Source of the DNA: Bacillota bacterium
GTDB lineage: Bacteria; Bacillota; UBA4882; UBA8346
DNA length: 37,405 nucleotides
Direction of reading: 5' to 3'
Assembly (NCBI GenBank): GCA_023394955.1
Contig: JAEWZY010000002.1
Location: 1 to 37,405, forward strand
Part shown: one piece after another, positions 1-6,659 of the stretch
Position numbering within the stretch: position 1 is the stretch's first letter
Layout: each line of letters opens with the position of its first letter
The notes under the pieces: model-generated
Databases searched by the model: none
Told to the model about the DNA's origin: nothing
What the model saw: only the letters and a program-made list of their open reading frames with translations
Position numbers and translations under genes: made by a program

Positions 1-167
1 TGATGACACAGATAGAGGGTTGGATCGAAGAAGTGAATTATGATTAGGTTGTTAGAAGGATGTGGATGATGTTGATTAAATAGAATTGAAAAAGTTGAAA
101 TGATTAGGAAAAGGTTATAAAATATTACGGAGTGGATCTTTTTATAATTAGTCAATCAGCGAGATAA

Positions 168-192
168 GCGGTATCAGTGCTATCTGTGGTTG
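168..192. repeat. Left arm of imperfect inverted repeat around GxxExxY gene
   Basis: These 25 bases match the reverse complement of 594-618 at 19 of 25 positions by hand alignment. The arm ends at the SD of the gene. The repeat vocabulary (atcagcg, gatgac-cagat, ccacagagg) recurs through 1-16 and 594-660. Confidence 0.6.
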
Positions 193-202
193 GGGGTATG
201 AA

Positions 203-625
203 ATGGTCGACTACAAACATTCCGACATTACCGAAAAAATTATCGGTTGCTCTTTGAAAGTACATAATACGATAGGTAATGGATTTCCGGAAATCATTTA
301 TCATCGGGCGTTAGCCATTGAAATGGCAAAACAAGGGATATGTTATAGCAGTGAAGAAAAGATGCAAGTTTTTTACGAAGGGCAAAGAGTTGGGGTCAGA
401 AGGGTTGATTTTTTGGTTGAAAATCAGGTCATGGTTGAATTGAAAGCAGTTTCAGAGCTACAAGATGGGCATACCGCTCAAATCTTAAACTATCTTAAAG
501 CTTTTGGTTTGGAAGTCGGATTGCTGTTGAATTTTGGAGCTAGAAAGTTGGAGATAAAGAGGTATGTAAATAGTAAACCACAGAGGACCACAGAAACCAT
601 AGATAACGCTGATGACGCAGATTAG
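203..625 (+). CDS. GxxExxY family protein (PDDEXK_3-like)
   Basis: 140 residues. The family signature is visible as GFPEIIY (G-x-x-E-x-x-Y) near residue 28. A PD-(D/E)xK-like core follows, with an Asp in RRVDFLVE and an E-x-K in VELKAV. This matches the GxxExxY/PDDEXK_3 family, whose members look like small nuclease-fold proteins; the biological role is not established. The start at 203 is supported by GGGGG six bases upstream. Homologues should end around the LEIKRYVN stretch. The last 15 or so residues here are encoded by a flanking repeat arm, so the tail is probably acquired and not functional. No partner gene is evident, and the downstream toxin-antitoxin pair has its own promoter. Confidence 0.85.
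   Translation: MVDYKHSDITEKIIGCSLKVHNTIGNGFPEIIYHRALAIEMAKQGICYSSEEKMQVFYEGQRVGVRRVDFLVENQVMVELKAVSELQDGHTAQILNYLKAFGLEVGLLLNFGARKLEIKRYVNSKPQRTTETIDNADDAD
594..618. repeat. Right arm of imperfect inverted repeat around GxxExxY gene
   Basis: Partner of 168-192. It lies inside the last codons of the gene and encodes part of an Asp/Thr-rich tail. The sequence at 610-624 also resembles the first 15 bases of the window as a direct repeat, which suggests another copy of the element just left of the window. Confidence 0.6.
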
Positions 626-688
626 GAATGAGATGGTTTTATCAGCGTTAAATTGATTTTATCAGTATTATATTTAGAAGCTGTTGTA

Positions 689-697
689 TGGTATAAT
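689..697 (+). promoter_or_regulatory. Extended -10 promoter for the toxin-antitoxin pair
   Basis: TGGTATAAT is a perfect -10 hexamer with a TGn extension, 46 bases before the ATG at 743. The -35 region at the right spacing is poor (TATATT), as often seen with extended -10 promoters. Confidence 0.5.
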
Positions 698-742
698 AAT
701 TTTTAAGAGCATATAGAGAGAAAGAAAACGGAGGTATATCCC

Positions 743-1003
743 ATGAATAAAGTAAACATCAATGTAGCAGTACCACAGGAGATATTATTGACTTTAAGGG
801 AAAAAGAATATGACCTTGCGTTGGATATGAAACGATGGACGGCTTTAAAGCTATATACTGATAAGAAACTAACCATAGGCCAATGTGCGGAACTTGCTGA
901 AATGAATGAAGAAGATTTTATTAGGTATTTGGGTGAAAATAAAATATCTATCTTTGCTTTCAATAATTCTGAAGAGTTGAAGGAAGATATTAGAAATGCG
1001 TGA
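743..1003 (+). CDS. UPF0175 family antitoxin
   Basis: 86 residues. The pattern of a short beta strand (VNINVAVPQEILLTL) followed by helices, with LTIGQCAELAEM and EEDFIRYLGEN, fits UPF0175. These are small DNA-binding-like proteins usually encoded directly before a PIN-like DUF3368 toxin. GGAGG at 731-735 supports the start. The stop overlaps the next start by 8 bases (996-1003), so the two products are probably translationally coupled. Like many antitoxins, it probably also represses its own promoter, but no operator was identified. Confidence 0.85.
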   Translation: MNKVNINVAVPQEILLTLREKEYDLALDMKRWTALKLYTDKKLTIGQCAELAEMNEEDFIRYLGENKISIFAFNNSEELKEDIRNA

Positions 1004-1487
1004 GAAGTTAATTATTATAAATTCAACCCCTATTATTGCATTGGCTTCGATTGATAAAATCAGTCTTTTAAATGAGTTATATGGAAAAGTATTTATACCC
1101 GAAGCGGTTCATAATGAAATTAGCGCAAAATCCGGCTCAAAAGCGCATCTAGCTATCGAAAAATTTCAAGATTGGGTAATTATTAAGTCGATACAAAATA
1201 TGGAGGCAAAGAGATTTTTTAAAGTTCAACTTCATGATGGTGAAGTTGAAGTAATGATTTTAGGTAGGGAATTAGAAGCCGATATGCTTATTATAGATGA
1301 TTATTTAGCGAGGGAATATGCTAAATATCTTGGATTTAAAGTAACGGGAACTCTGGGTTTACTTTTGAAAGCAAAAGAGAATGGTATTATTGAATGTGTC
1401 AAACCACTAGTTAATAATTTGGTTGATAATGGGATTTATATTGATGATAAACTTTATCAAAGCATTTTAGAGATTGCTGGAGAATAA
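996..1487 (+). CDS. DUF3368 PIN-like toxin
   Basis: 163 residues. The N-terminus IIINSTPIIALASID has the first-strand pattern of DUF3368, where an S/T-P follows the position of the PIN-domain Asp. A second acidic cluster (LHDGEVEVMILGREL) and a third (MLIIDDYLAREYAKYLG) supply the remaining putative metal ligands. DUF3368 proteins are PIN-fold nucleases paired with UPF0175 in type II toxin-antitoxin modules; RNase activity of this one is inferred. The start lies inside the antitoxin 3' end with no separate strong SD, consistent with coupling. Full length, with no sign of decay. Confidence 0.85.
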   Translation: MREKLIIINSTPIIALASIDKISLLNELYGKVFIPEAVHNEISAKSGSKAHLAIEKFQDWVIIKSIQNMEAKRFFKVQLHDGEVEVMILGRELEADMLIIDDYLAREYAKYLGFKVTGTLGLLLKAKENGIIECVKPLVNNLVDNGIYIDDKLYQSILEIAGE

Positions 1488-1525
1488 ACTGAATAATTAC
1501 TTCGCTAAGGTGCAAAAAATTATAG

Positions 1526-1547
1526 GATGGGCTTTAGCCCATCTTAA
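1526..1547 (+). terminator. Hairpin after the toxin gene, possible weak terminator
   Basis: GATGGGC / GCCCATC with a 4-base loop, followed by TTAATT instead of a clean T run. It lies between the toxin gene and hpt. Confidence 0.4.
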
Positions 1548-1598
1548 TTAAATTGACGCTGAAATTTGCGACGCAAACGGCAATATAGGGGGTTAATT

Positions 1599-2141
1599 AT
1601 GATCAACGACTTAAAAGAGATTATGCTCACTACGGAACAAATTACCGTACGCATCAAAGAACTGGGCTCCGAGATCAGTAACGATTATCTGGGCAGTCCC
1701 CCGGTTCTGGTCGGGATTCTCAAAGGAGCCCTGCCTTTTTTGGCCGACTTAATGCGGGAGATCACCATACCGGTAGTCTATGACCTAATGGCTGTCTCCA
1801 GTTACGGCGCTTCCACCAAATCCACGGGTACGGTGAGAATTATCAAGGACCTGGACCTTGAGATCGAGGGCCGGGATGTAATAATCGTTGAAGACATAGT
1901 CGATACGGGACTAACTTTACAGTACTTAGTCGAAAACCTCCGTTCCCGCCAACCGAAGTCTTTAAAAGTCTGCACCTTATTGGACAAACCCAGCCGGAGG
2001 CAGACGCCGATTCAGCCGGATTACAACGGGTTTGAAATCCCTGATGTTTTTGTGGTGGGATTCGGGTTGGATTATGCTGAAAAGTATCGCAATTTGCCTT
2101 TTATCGGGGTGTTGAAGGAAGAGATTTATACGAAGTCATAA
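1599..2141 (+). CDS. hpt: Hypoxanthine phosphoribosyltransferase
   Basis: 180 residues. Purine salvage: transfers phosphoribose from PRPP to hypoxanthine or guanine in the cytosol. The PRPP-binding loop is visible as VIIVEDIVDTGLTL with its adjacent acidic pair. Upstream are the LVGILKGALPFLADL strand-helix and the flexible loop with SSYGASTKS, and VVGFGLDYAEKYRNLP lies near the C-terminus, all typical of HPRT. An in-frame TTG at 1566 would add 11 unlikely residues. ATG 1599 is preferred because AGGGGG lies six bases before it and the product then has family length. It has its own terminator, so it is probably monocistronic. Confidence 0.95.
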   Translation: MINDLKEIMLTTEQITVRIKELGSEISNDYLGSPPVLVGILKGALPFLADLMREITIPVVYDLMAVSSYGASTKSTGTVRIIKDLDLEIEGRDVIIVEDIVDTGLTLQYLVENLRSRQPKSLKVCTLLDKPSRRQTPIQPDYNGFEIPDVFVVGFGLDYAEKYRNLPFIGVLKEEIYTKS

Positions 2142-2163
2142 AAATATAGGTTTGAAAATTAAT

Positions 2164-2190
2164 CCTTCCCATAATTCGGGAGGGTTTTTT
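2164..2190 (+). terminator. Rho-independent terminator of hpt
   Basis: CCTTCCC pairs with GGGAGGG (one G-U) across a 7-base loop and is followed by six T. Confidence 0.8.
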
Positions 2191-2297
2191 GTTTAAAAAC
2201 CCCGATTTGAGCAGAGGAATTTTAGTATAAATGTCAAATAGAAACTTTAAGCCAATCAAAACTGCTTTAAGCCTGGGTTTTAAGAGTAGCCGGTTGG

Positions 2298-2351
2298 ATC
2301 AACCCTCCATCTTGCCTCCTCCCGGTAGGGAGGCGCGAAGGTTTGGTTGAT
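2298..2351 (+). promoter_or_regulatory. Structured 5' region upstream of cdaA
   Basis: ATCAACC (2298-2304) pairs with GGTTGAT (2345-2351) and encloses a second stem, GCCTCC (2314-2319) with GGAGGC (2329-2334), flanked by CTT/AAG. An alternative tetraloop hairpin CTCCC-GGTA-GGGAG uses the same bases. It ends 50 bases before the cdaA start. It does not match a riboswitch class I recognise. Confidence 0.4.
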
Positions 2352-2401
2352 AAATTTAAACTGTGAAAGTAGAGATACTAATATTTAAGGTGGTGCGATT
2401 C

Positions 2402-3220
2402 ATGGGGTTTTTAGGAGGATCATTAGATTTTTTAAAGATTATTGATGTGATCCTAGTACTTTTTGTCTTGTACTACCTTTTTAAGATTCTGAAAGGCGCT
2501 AAAGGAATCTTTTTTTTAAATGCGATCCTAATTTTATTTATTATTAATTTATTAAGCCGTTCTTTGGGTTTGGAATATTTTAACGTTTTGTTGGAACAAA
2601 TAATGCTGATGCTCTTCGTAGCCTTGCCCATCATATTTCAAAACGAGCTAAAACGGGCCCTCGAAGTATTAGGGCAAAAGAACCCAATCCTGCAGTGGCT
2701 TATAAAACCCCCGGATATTCCCGCCGAAAGCATTGAAATTGTCGCTGAAGCGGTGGAAAGCCTTTCCAAACATAAATTTGGCGCGCTGATCGTTTTTGAA
2801 AGAAACGACCCCCTCCCCATGGTCAAGCAGTCCGGATCATTCCTGGACGGGGCATTATCCCAAATATTGGTGGAACAAATTTTTTACCCCAACTCCCCGT
2901 TACATGACGGAGCAGTCGTAATAAAAGGAAACCGGGTCCAGGCCGCCGGTTGTTTTCTTCCCCTTGATAACCAATTGCTCTTGGTTCAGGAATTAGGGAG
3001 CAGGCACCGGGCGGGATTAAGCTTGGCGACCCAAAGCGATGCGTTGGTGATCATCGTTTCCGAAGAGACCGGTAAAATATCACTGGCCCTTAACGGTCAA
3101 ATAGAGACGGGTTATAATAGCGATCAAATTAAATATCGTTTGATTGAAGTGGTCAGGCCGAATCAATCGGTTAATGCCACAAATATTGAGTGTAATCCTG
3201 GAGTCAAAACCGAGGCCTAA
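2402..3220 (+). CDS. cdaA: Diadenylate cyclase CdaA (DacA), membrane c-di-AMP synthase
   Basis: 272 residues from ATG 2402. Converts two ATP to cyclic di-AMP. Three N-terminal membrane segments (about residues 10-90) precede a DisA_N/DAC domain with both catalytic motifs, HDGAVVI and SRHRAG. A GTG at 2363 opens the frame 13 codons earlier but lacks an SD. ATG 2402 has AAGGTGG eight bases upstream and gives the same length as the Bacillus protein. In most Bacillota the next gene is cdaR, encoding its activator, followed by glmM. Here cdaR is absent and a FAD oxidoreductase gene follows after two bases. The link to glmM and glmS is conserved and ties c-di-AMP to cell-wall precursor supply. Confidence 0.95.
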   Translation: MGFLGGSLDFLKIIDVILVLFVLYYLFKILKGAKGIFFLNAILILFIINLLSRSLGLEYFNVLLEQIMLMLFVALPIIFQNELKRALEVLGQKNPILQWLIKPPDIPAESIEIVAEAVESLSKHKFGALIVFERNDPLPMVKQSGSFLDGALSQILVEQIFYPNSPLHDGAVVIKGNRVQAAGCFLPLDNQLLLVQELGSRHRAGLSLATQSDALVIIVSEETGKISLALNGQIETGYNSDQIKYRLIEVVRPNQSVNATNIECNPGVKTEA

Positions 3221-3222
3221 AA

Positions 3223-4827
3223 ATGTTTTTGAAAATTAGTCAATTCCGGGTCCCGATTGAAACGGACGAAACCGATATCAGTCTATTGTTGGCTGAATTT
3301 ATTAAGGTTCCATCGCAGCGGATCAAATCCTTGAAGATCACCAGGAAGTCATTGGATGCCAGGCAAAGGGAGCTTTTTTTCGTTTATACTTTAATTTTTG
3401 ACATTGAATTAACTATTTCTGAAGCGGAATCGTTGATCAGCTGGATTCCAACCCTACAAACCTATCAGCCGGAACCGGTCTCTAATTGGAACGAGGTCCG
3501 GAGTTCTTCAACGATCAATTTTAGGCCGGTGATCACGGGAGCAGGTCCAGCCGGTCTTTTTGCTGGATTGAGGTTGGCCGCGGCCGGATTTAAACCGGTA
3601 ATCATCGAACGCGGCGATGGTTTACAAGGAAGGATCGCTAAGATCAACCAGTTTTGGAACGAAGGGGATTTAGACCCGGAATCCAATATTCAGTTCGGCC
3701 TTGGAGGAGCCGGGACCTTTTCCGATGGTAAACTGACGACCAGAATTAAAGACCCGGCAATTGACGATATCTTAAAAGTGATGCTGAAATTAGGAGCTCC
3801 GCCTGAGATTAGATACTGGCAATATCCGCATATCGGGACCGATCTCTTGCGGGAAGTGATCGCCGGATTACAACAGTTGATTATCGATTATGGCGGAGAG
3901 TTTCATTTTCGGAAACCTTTGACTGATATCATAATTATTGATGGCAAAGTTCGGGGGGTGGAAATTAGCGGTACAGAGCGGATCGAAACGGAAATGCTGC
4001 TGTTGGCCACGGGAAACAGCGCCCGGGATATATACCGGATGTTGGCTGAGAAAAATTTAGCGCTTTGCGCCAAACCTTTCGCGGTTGGGTTAAGGATTGA
4101 ACATCCTCAAGAGATTATTGATAAATCCCAGTACGGGAAAGGGGCTGGAAACCCCCGCTTGGGGCCGGCCGAGTACCATCTTACCTACAAGCATCAGGAA
4201 ACGGGGCGCGGGGTTTATAGTTTTTGTATGTGTCCGGGAGGATTTGTGATTGGGGCCGCCTCCGAACCGGGACGGGTGGTGACTAATGGAATGAGTTATC
4301 ACCTCCGGGATTCCGGAATAGCTAATTCCGCTATTATTGTTACGGTAAACGAACGGGATTACGGTAACCATTCGTCTCTGGCCGGTGTAGAATATCAGGA
4401 ACGGTTAGAAGCGGCAGCTTATCAGCTTGGCGGCGGCCGTTTTTCGGCCCCGGCCCAACGGGTAGGGGATTTTGTTAAAAAAGAACCCACATTAGAGTTT
4501 AAGTCATTGCGGCCTTCCTACCGTCCCGGGACAACTAGCGCCGATTTAAATCAAATCTTACCCGGAGAAATCAGTACTGCGATTGCCGGGGCGGTCAAAT
4601 ATTTCGGTAAAAAGATTAAGGGGTTTGATTGGCCGGATGCTACGCTTACCGGGATTGAAACCAGGACCTCGGCGCCGGTTAGGATCGTTAGGGATGAAAA
4701 CCGCCAAGCTGTCGGCTGCCAAGGGGTGTATCCGATTGGGGAGGGCGCCGGGTACGCCGGCGGGATTATCAGTTCCGCGCTGGATGGTTGGAAAACTGCG
4801 GAAGCGATCATTAGGCAAAAGGCATGA
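3223..4827 (+). CDS. FAD-dependent oxidoreductase, COG2509 type
   Basis: 534 residues. A roughly 80-residue N-terminal domain precedes a dinucleotide-binding motif, PVITGAGPAGLFAGLRLA, ending in the Glu of VIIERG that should hold the FAD ribose. GGAGTFSDGKLTTR and the C-terminal YPIGEGAGYAGGI are typical of COG2509 'uncharacterised FAD-dependent dehydrogenases', whose substrate is unknown. The SD GAGG (3212-3215) sits inside the end of cdaA, so translation is probably coupled. Genes of this family often sit beside glmM in Clostridia, so this is likely its normal place; the unusual point is the lack of cdaR. The last codons and the stop are embedded in a strong hairpin (4813-4842). Confidence 0.85.
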   Translation: MFLKISQFRVPIETDETDISLLLAEFIKVPSQRIKSLKITRKSLDARQRELFFVYTLIFDIELTISEAESLISWIPTLQTYQPEPVSNWNEVRSSSTINFRPVITGAGPAGLFAGLRLAAAGFKPVIIERGDGLQGRIAKINQFWNEGDLDPESNIQFGLGGAGTFSDGKLTTRIKDPAIDDILKVMLKLGAPPEIRYWQYPHIGTDLLREVIAGLQQLIIDYGGEFHFRKPLTDIIIIDGKVRGVEISGTERIETEMLLLATGNSARDIYRMLAEKNLALCAKPFAVGLRIEHPQEIIDKSQYGKGAGNPRLGPAEYHLTYKHQETGRGVYSFCMCPGGFVIGAASEPGRVVTNGMSYHLRDSGIANSAIIVTVNERDYGNHSSLAGVEYQERLEAAAYQLGGGRFSAPAQRVGDFVKKEPTLEFKSLRPSYRPGTTSADLNQILPGEISTAIAGAVKYFGKKIKGFDWPDATLTGIETRTSAPVRIVRDENRQAVGCQGVYPIGEGAGYAGGIISSALDGWKTAEAIIRQKA

Positions 4828-4842
4828 GGCATGCTTTTGCCT
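4813..4842 (+). repeat. Strong hairpin over the FAD-gene stop codon, CATGCC-type repeat
   Basis: A 14-base left arm (4813-4826) and a 13-base right arm (4830-4842) pair fully except for one bulged G, around the 3-base loop AGG. The stop TGA (4825-4827) lies at the apex. No T run follows directly, so it is not a classic terminator. Its core (TCATGCCTT on the opposite strand) recurs upstream of glmS and at the start of the subtilase ending at 26718. Confidence 0.7.
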
Positions 4843-4893
4843 CTTGCCTGAGCATTCAGTTTAATTTTATTTTCAAAGTTGGAGGGATCGGTT

Positions 4894-6237
4894 TTGAGTC
4901 GTTTATTTGGAACAGATGGCGTAAGGGGAGTAGCGAATCAGACTTTAACCCCGGAAGGCGCTTTCGGCCTCGGCCGGGCGGCAGGGGCATACTTTAAAAG
5001 AGGGTCGGATGGCCGTCCCCGGATTATCATTGGCAGGGACACCCGGCTTTCAGGGGAGATGTTGGAGGCGGCCTTAGCGGCGGGGATAACTTCGGTCGGG
5101 GTAGATGTAGCGCGGCTTGGAATCATTCCCACACCGGGAGTGGCCTTTCTCTGCCGTAAAATGAATGTGGCAGCGGGGGTAATGATCTCGGCATCCCATA
5201 ACCCGGTAGAGGATAATGGGATCAAATTTTTTGACAAAAACGGCTTTAAACTGACGGATGCGGTGGAAGACGCCATCGAAGCGCTTTACCGGAACCGGCT
5301 GGATCAGATTGAACGTCCGGTTGGAACGGGGGTAGGCCGGATTTTCGATGAGTTTGGCGCGGCCCGACTATATGAAGATTACTTAGTCTCAACTGTATCA
5401 CGTCATTTCGGCGGATTAAAGATTGTTGTCGATTGCGGCTTCGGCGCCGCTTATGATTTGGCGCCCCGGGTGTTAAGAAGGCTGGGAGCGGAAGTAGTGG
5501 CGTTGCATGATAGCAACGACGGCTCAAGGATCAACGTGAAATGCGGCTCTACTCATCCGGAAACTTTACAAAAAGAAGTGATTGCCAAGGGAGCAAATTT
5601 GGGAATCGCCCATGATGGGGATGCCGACCGGTTGATCGCAGTTGATGAAAGGGGGCAGATCGTTGATGGCGACCAGATTATCATTATTTGCGGTTTAAGT
5701 ATGAAGCAGGAAGGAAAACTTAAAAACAATAAAGTAGCGGTAACAGTCTATTCTAACCTAGGATTGATCCAGGCTTTTAAAAAGAACCAAGTGGAGGTGG
5801 TGGTCACCGCCAATGGTGATCGGTATGTGCTGGAAGCCATGGAACAGCAGGATTTGGTAATAGGTGGAGAACAGTCCGGTCATATTATCTTCCTGGATAA
5901 AAACAGCACTGGCGATGGAATCTTAACCGCCCTGCAGTTGATCTCGGTAGTCGCCAAATCGGGAGAGTGTCTTTCAAAACTGGCGGCGCAAATGGAACGT
6001 TCCCCTCAGGTCTTGGAAAATGTGCGGGTGAATCATAAAGACTGGGATCAAAATGCGGCTGTTAAAGAATCAATCAAGGCTGCCGAAGCGCGTTTGCATG
6101 GCGAGGGCAGGATCTTTGTGCGGGCTTCAGGAACCGAACCTCTAATCAGAGTAATGGCGGAAGGACCGGATGAGACGGAACTCAGCCAAATCGTCCGGGA
6201 AGTGGCTGAAGTCATCAAAAAAGAATTGGGAACATAA
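4894..6237 (+). CDS. glmM: Phosphoglucosamine mutase
   Basis: 447 residues from TTG 4894. Interconverts glucosamine-6-phosphate and glucosamine-1-phosphate for UDP-GlcNAc synthesis. The N-terminus LFGTDGVRG, the phosphoserine loop SASHNP, the Mg-binding DGDADR and the phosphate-binding loop RASGTEPLIRVM are all present in family order. A TTG at 4879 also opens the frame, but GGAGGG at 4881-4886 would lie inside it. TTG 4894 sits seven bases after that SD and gives the usual length and N-terminus. Together with glmS it makes the two dedicated amino-sugar steps; in other bacteria CdaA interacts with GlmM. Confidence 0.96.
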   Translation: MSRLFGTDGVRGVANQTLTPEGAFGLGRAAGAYFKRGSDGRPRIIIGRDTRLSGEMLEAALAAGITSVGVDVARLGIIPTPGVAFLCRKMNVAAGVMISASHNPVEDNGIKFFDKNGFKLTDAVEDAIEALYRNRLDQIERPVGTGVGRIFDEFGAARLYEDYLVSTVSRHFGGLKIVVDCGFGAAYDLAPRVLRRLGAEVVALHDSNDGSRINVKCGSTHPETLQKEVIAKGANLGIAHDGDADRLIAVDERGQIVDGDQIIIICGLSMKQEGKLKNNKVAVTVYSNLGLIQAFKKNQVEVVVTANGDRYVLEAMEQQDLVIGGEQSGHIIFLDKNSTGDGILTALQLISVVAKSGECLSKLAAQMERSPQVLENVRVNHKDWDQNAAVKESIKAAEARLHGEGRIFVRASGTEPLIRVMAEGPDETELSQIVREVAEVIKKELGT

Positions 6238-6276
6238 TGTAGTTTAAGCGGAGCGGTACCGTTTTAATTTGTTTTA

Positions 6277-6285
6277 TGTTAAAAT
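6277..6285 (+). promoter_or_regulatory. Candidate extended -10 promoter for glmS
   Basis: TGTTAAAAT gives a TGn extension plus a near-consensus -10. No good -35 is visible. A start point near 6292 would place the strong SD-like site at 6324 close to the 5' end of the leader. Confidence 0.35.
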
Positions 6286-6323
6286 AAGCATATTAATGAA
6301 GTAGACTCTGTAAAGTCCTTTTT

Positions 6324-6336
6324 AAGGAGGTGATCC
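6324..6336 (+). promoter_or_regulatory. Start-less 13-base perfect complement of 16S rRNA 3' end
   Basis: AAGGAGGTGATCC is the exact complement of the canonical 16S 3' tail, yet no ATG, GTG or TTG lies 5-10 bases downstream. A second SD-like GGGAGG (6368-6373) is also without a start codon. This resembles STAB-SD elements, where 30S binding protects an mRNA 5' region; that role is inferred. Confidence 0.5.
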
Positions 6337-6404
6337 GAAGGTAGTCCGAATCTGAATCTCAATCTTAGGGAGGTGAATTATTAAAAGGTAGAGTAAGATT
6401 ATTT

Positions 6405-6592
6405 CAAATCTTAGCGCCAGGACTCCTAGATTTATAGGAGTTGACGAGGAGGGGGATCTCGAAATATTCGGCGGGTGACCCCCGGTGAAACACCACCGTT
6501 AGAGGCCTGACAAATCCATCAGTGATGATTGGGACAATAGGGCTGGGTGAACTGAATAAGTATTATTTTTAATTATTCAAGGCTGACGGAAT
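6405..6592 (+). ncRNA. glmS ribozyme/riboswitch
   Basis: Self-cleaving RNA activated by glucosamine-6-phosphate, down-regulating glmS. The conserved core is readable: the cleavage site A|GCGCCAG with cleavage expected between 6413 and 6414, the P2 arms around ACTCCTA/TAGGAGT, then TTGACGAGG, ATCTCGAA, TTCGGCGGGTGACCCCCGG and GAGGCCTGACAA in the family order. The 3' boundary is approximate and includes an AT-rich P4-like arm. It lies directly upstream of glmS, as expected. Confidence 0.95.
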
Positions 6593-6659
6593 GAGTGGAG
6601 GGTTTTACTCATGCCTTATGCCTCATTCCTCATGCCTTCACATCGAGGAGGTATTCCGC

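Noticed and set aside
6591..6659. N-terminal extension of GlmS
   Set aside because: The catalytic Cys must be residue 2, and the extension is built of CATGCC-type repeat DNA.
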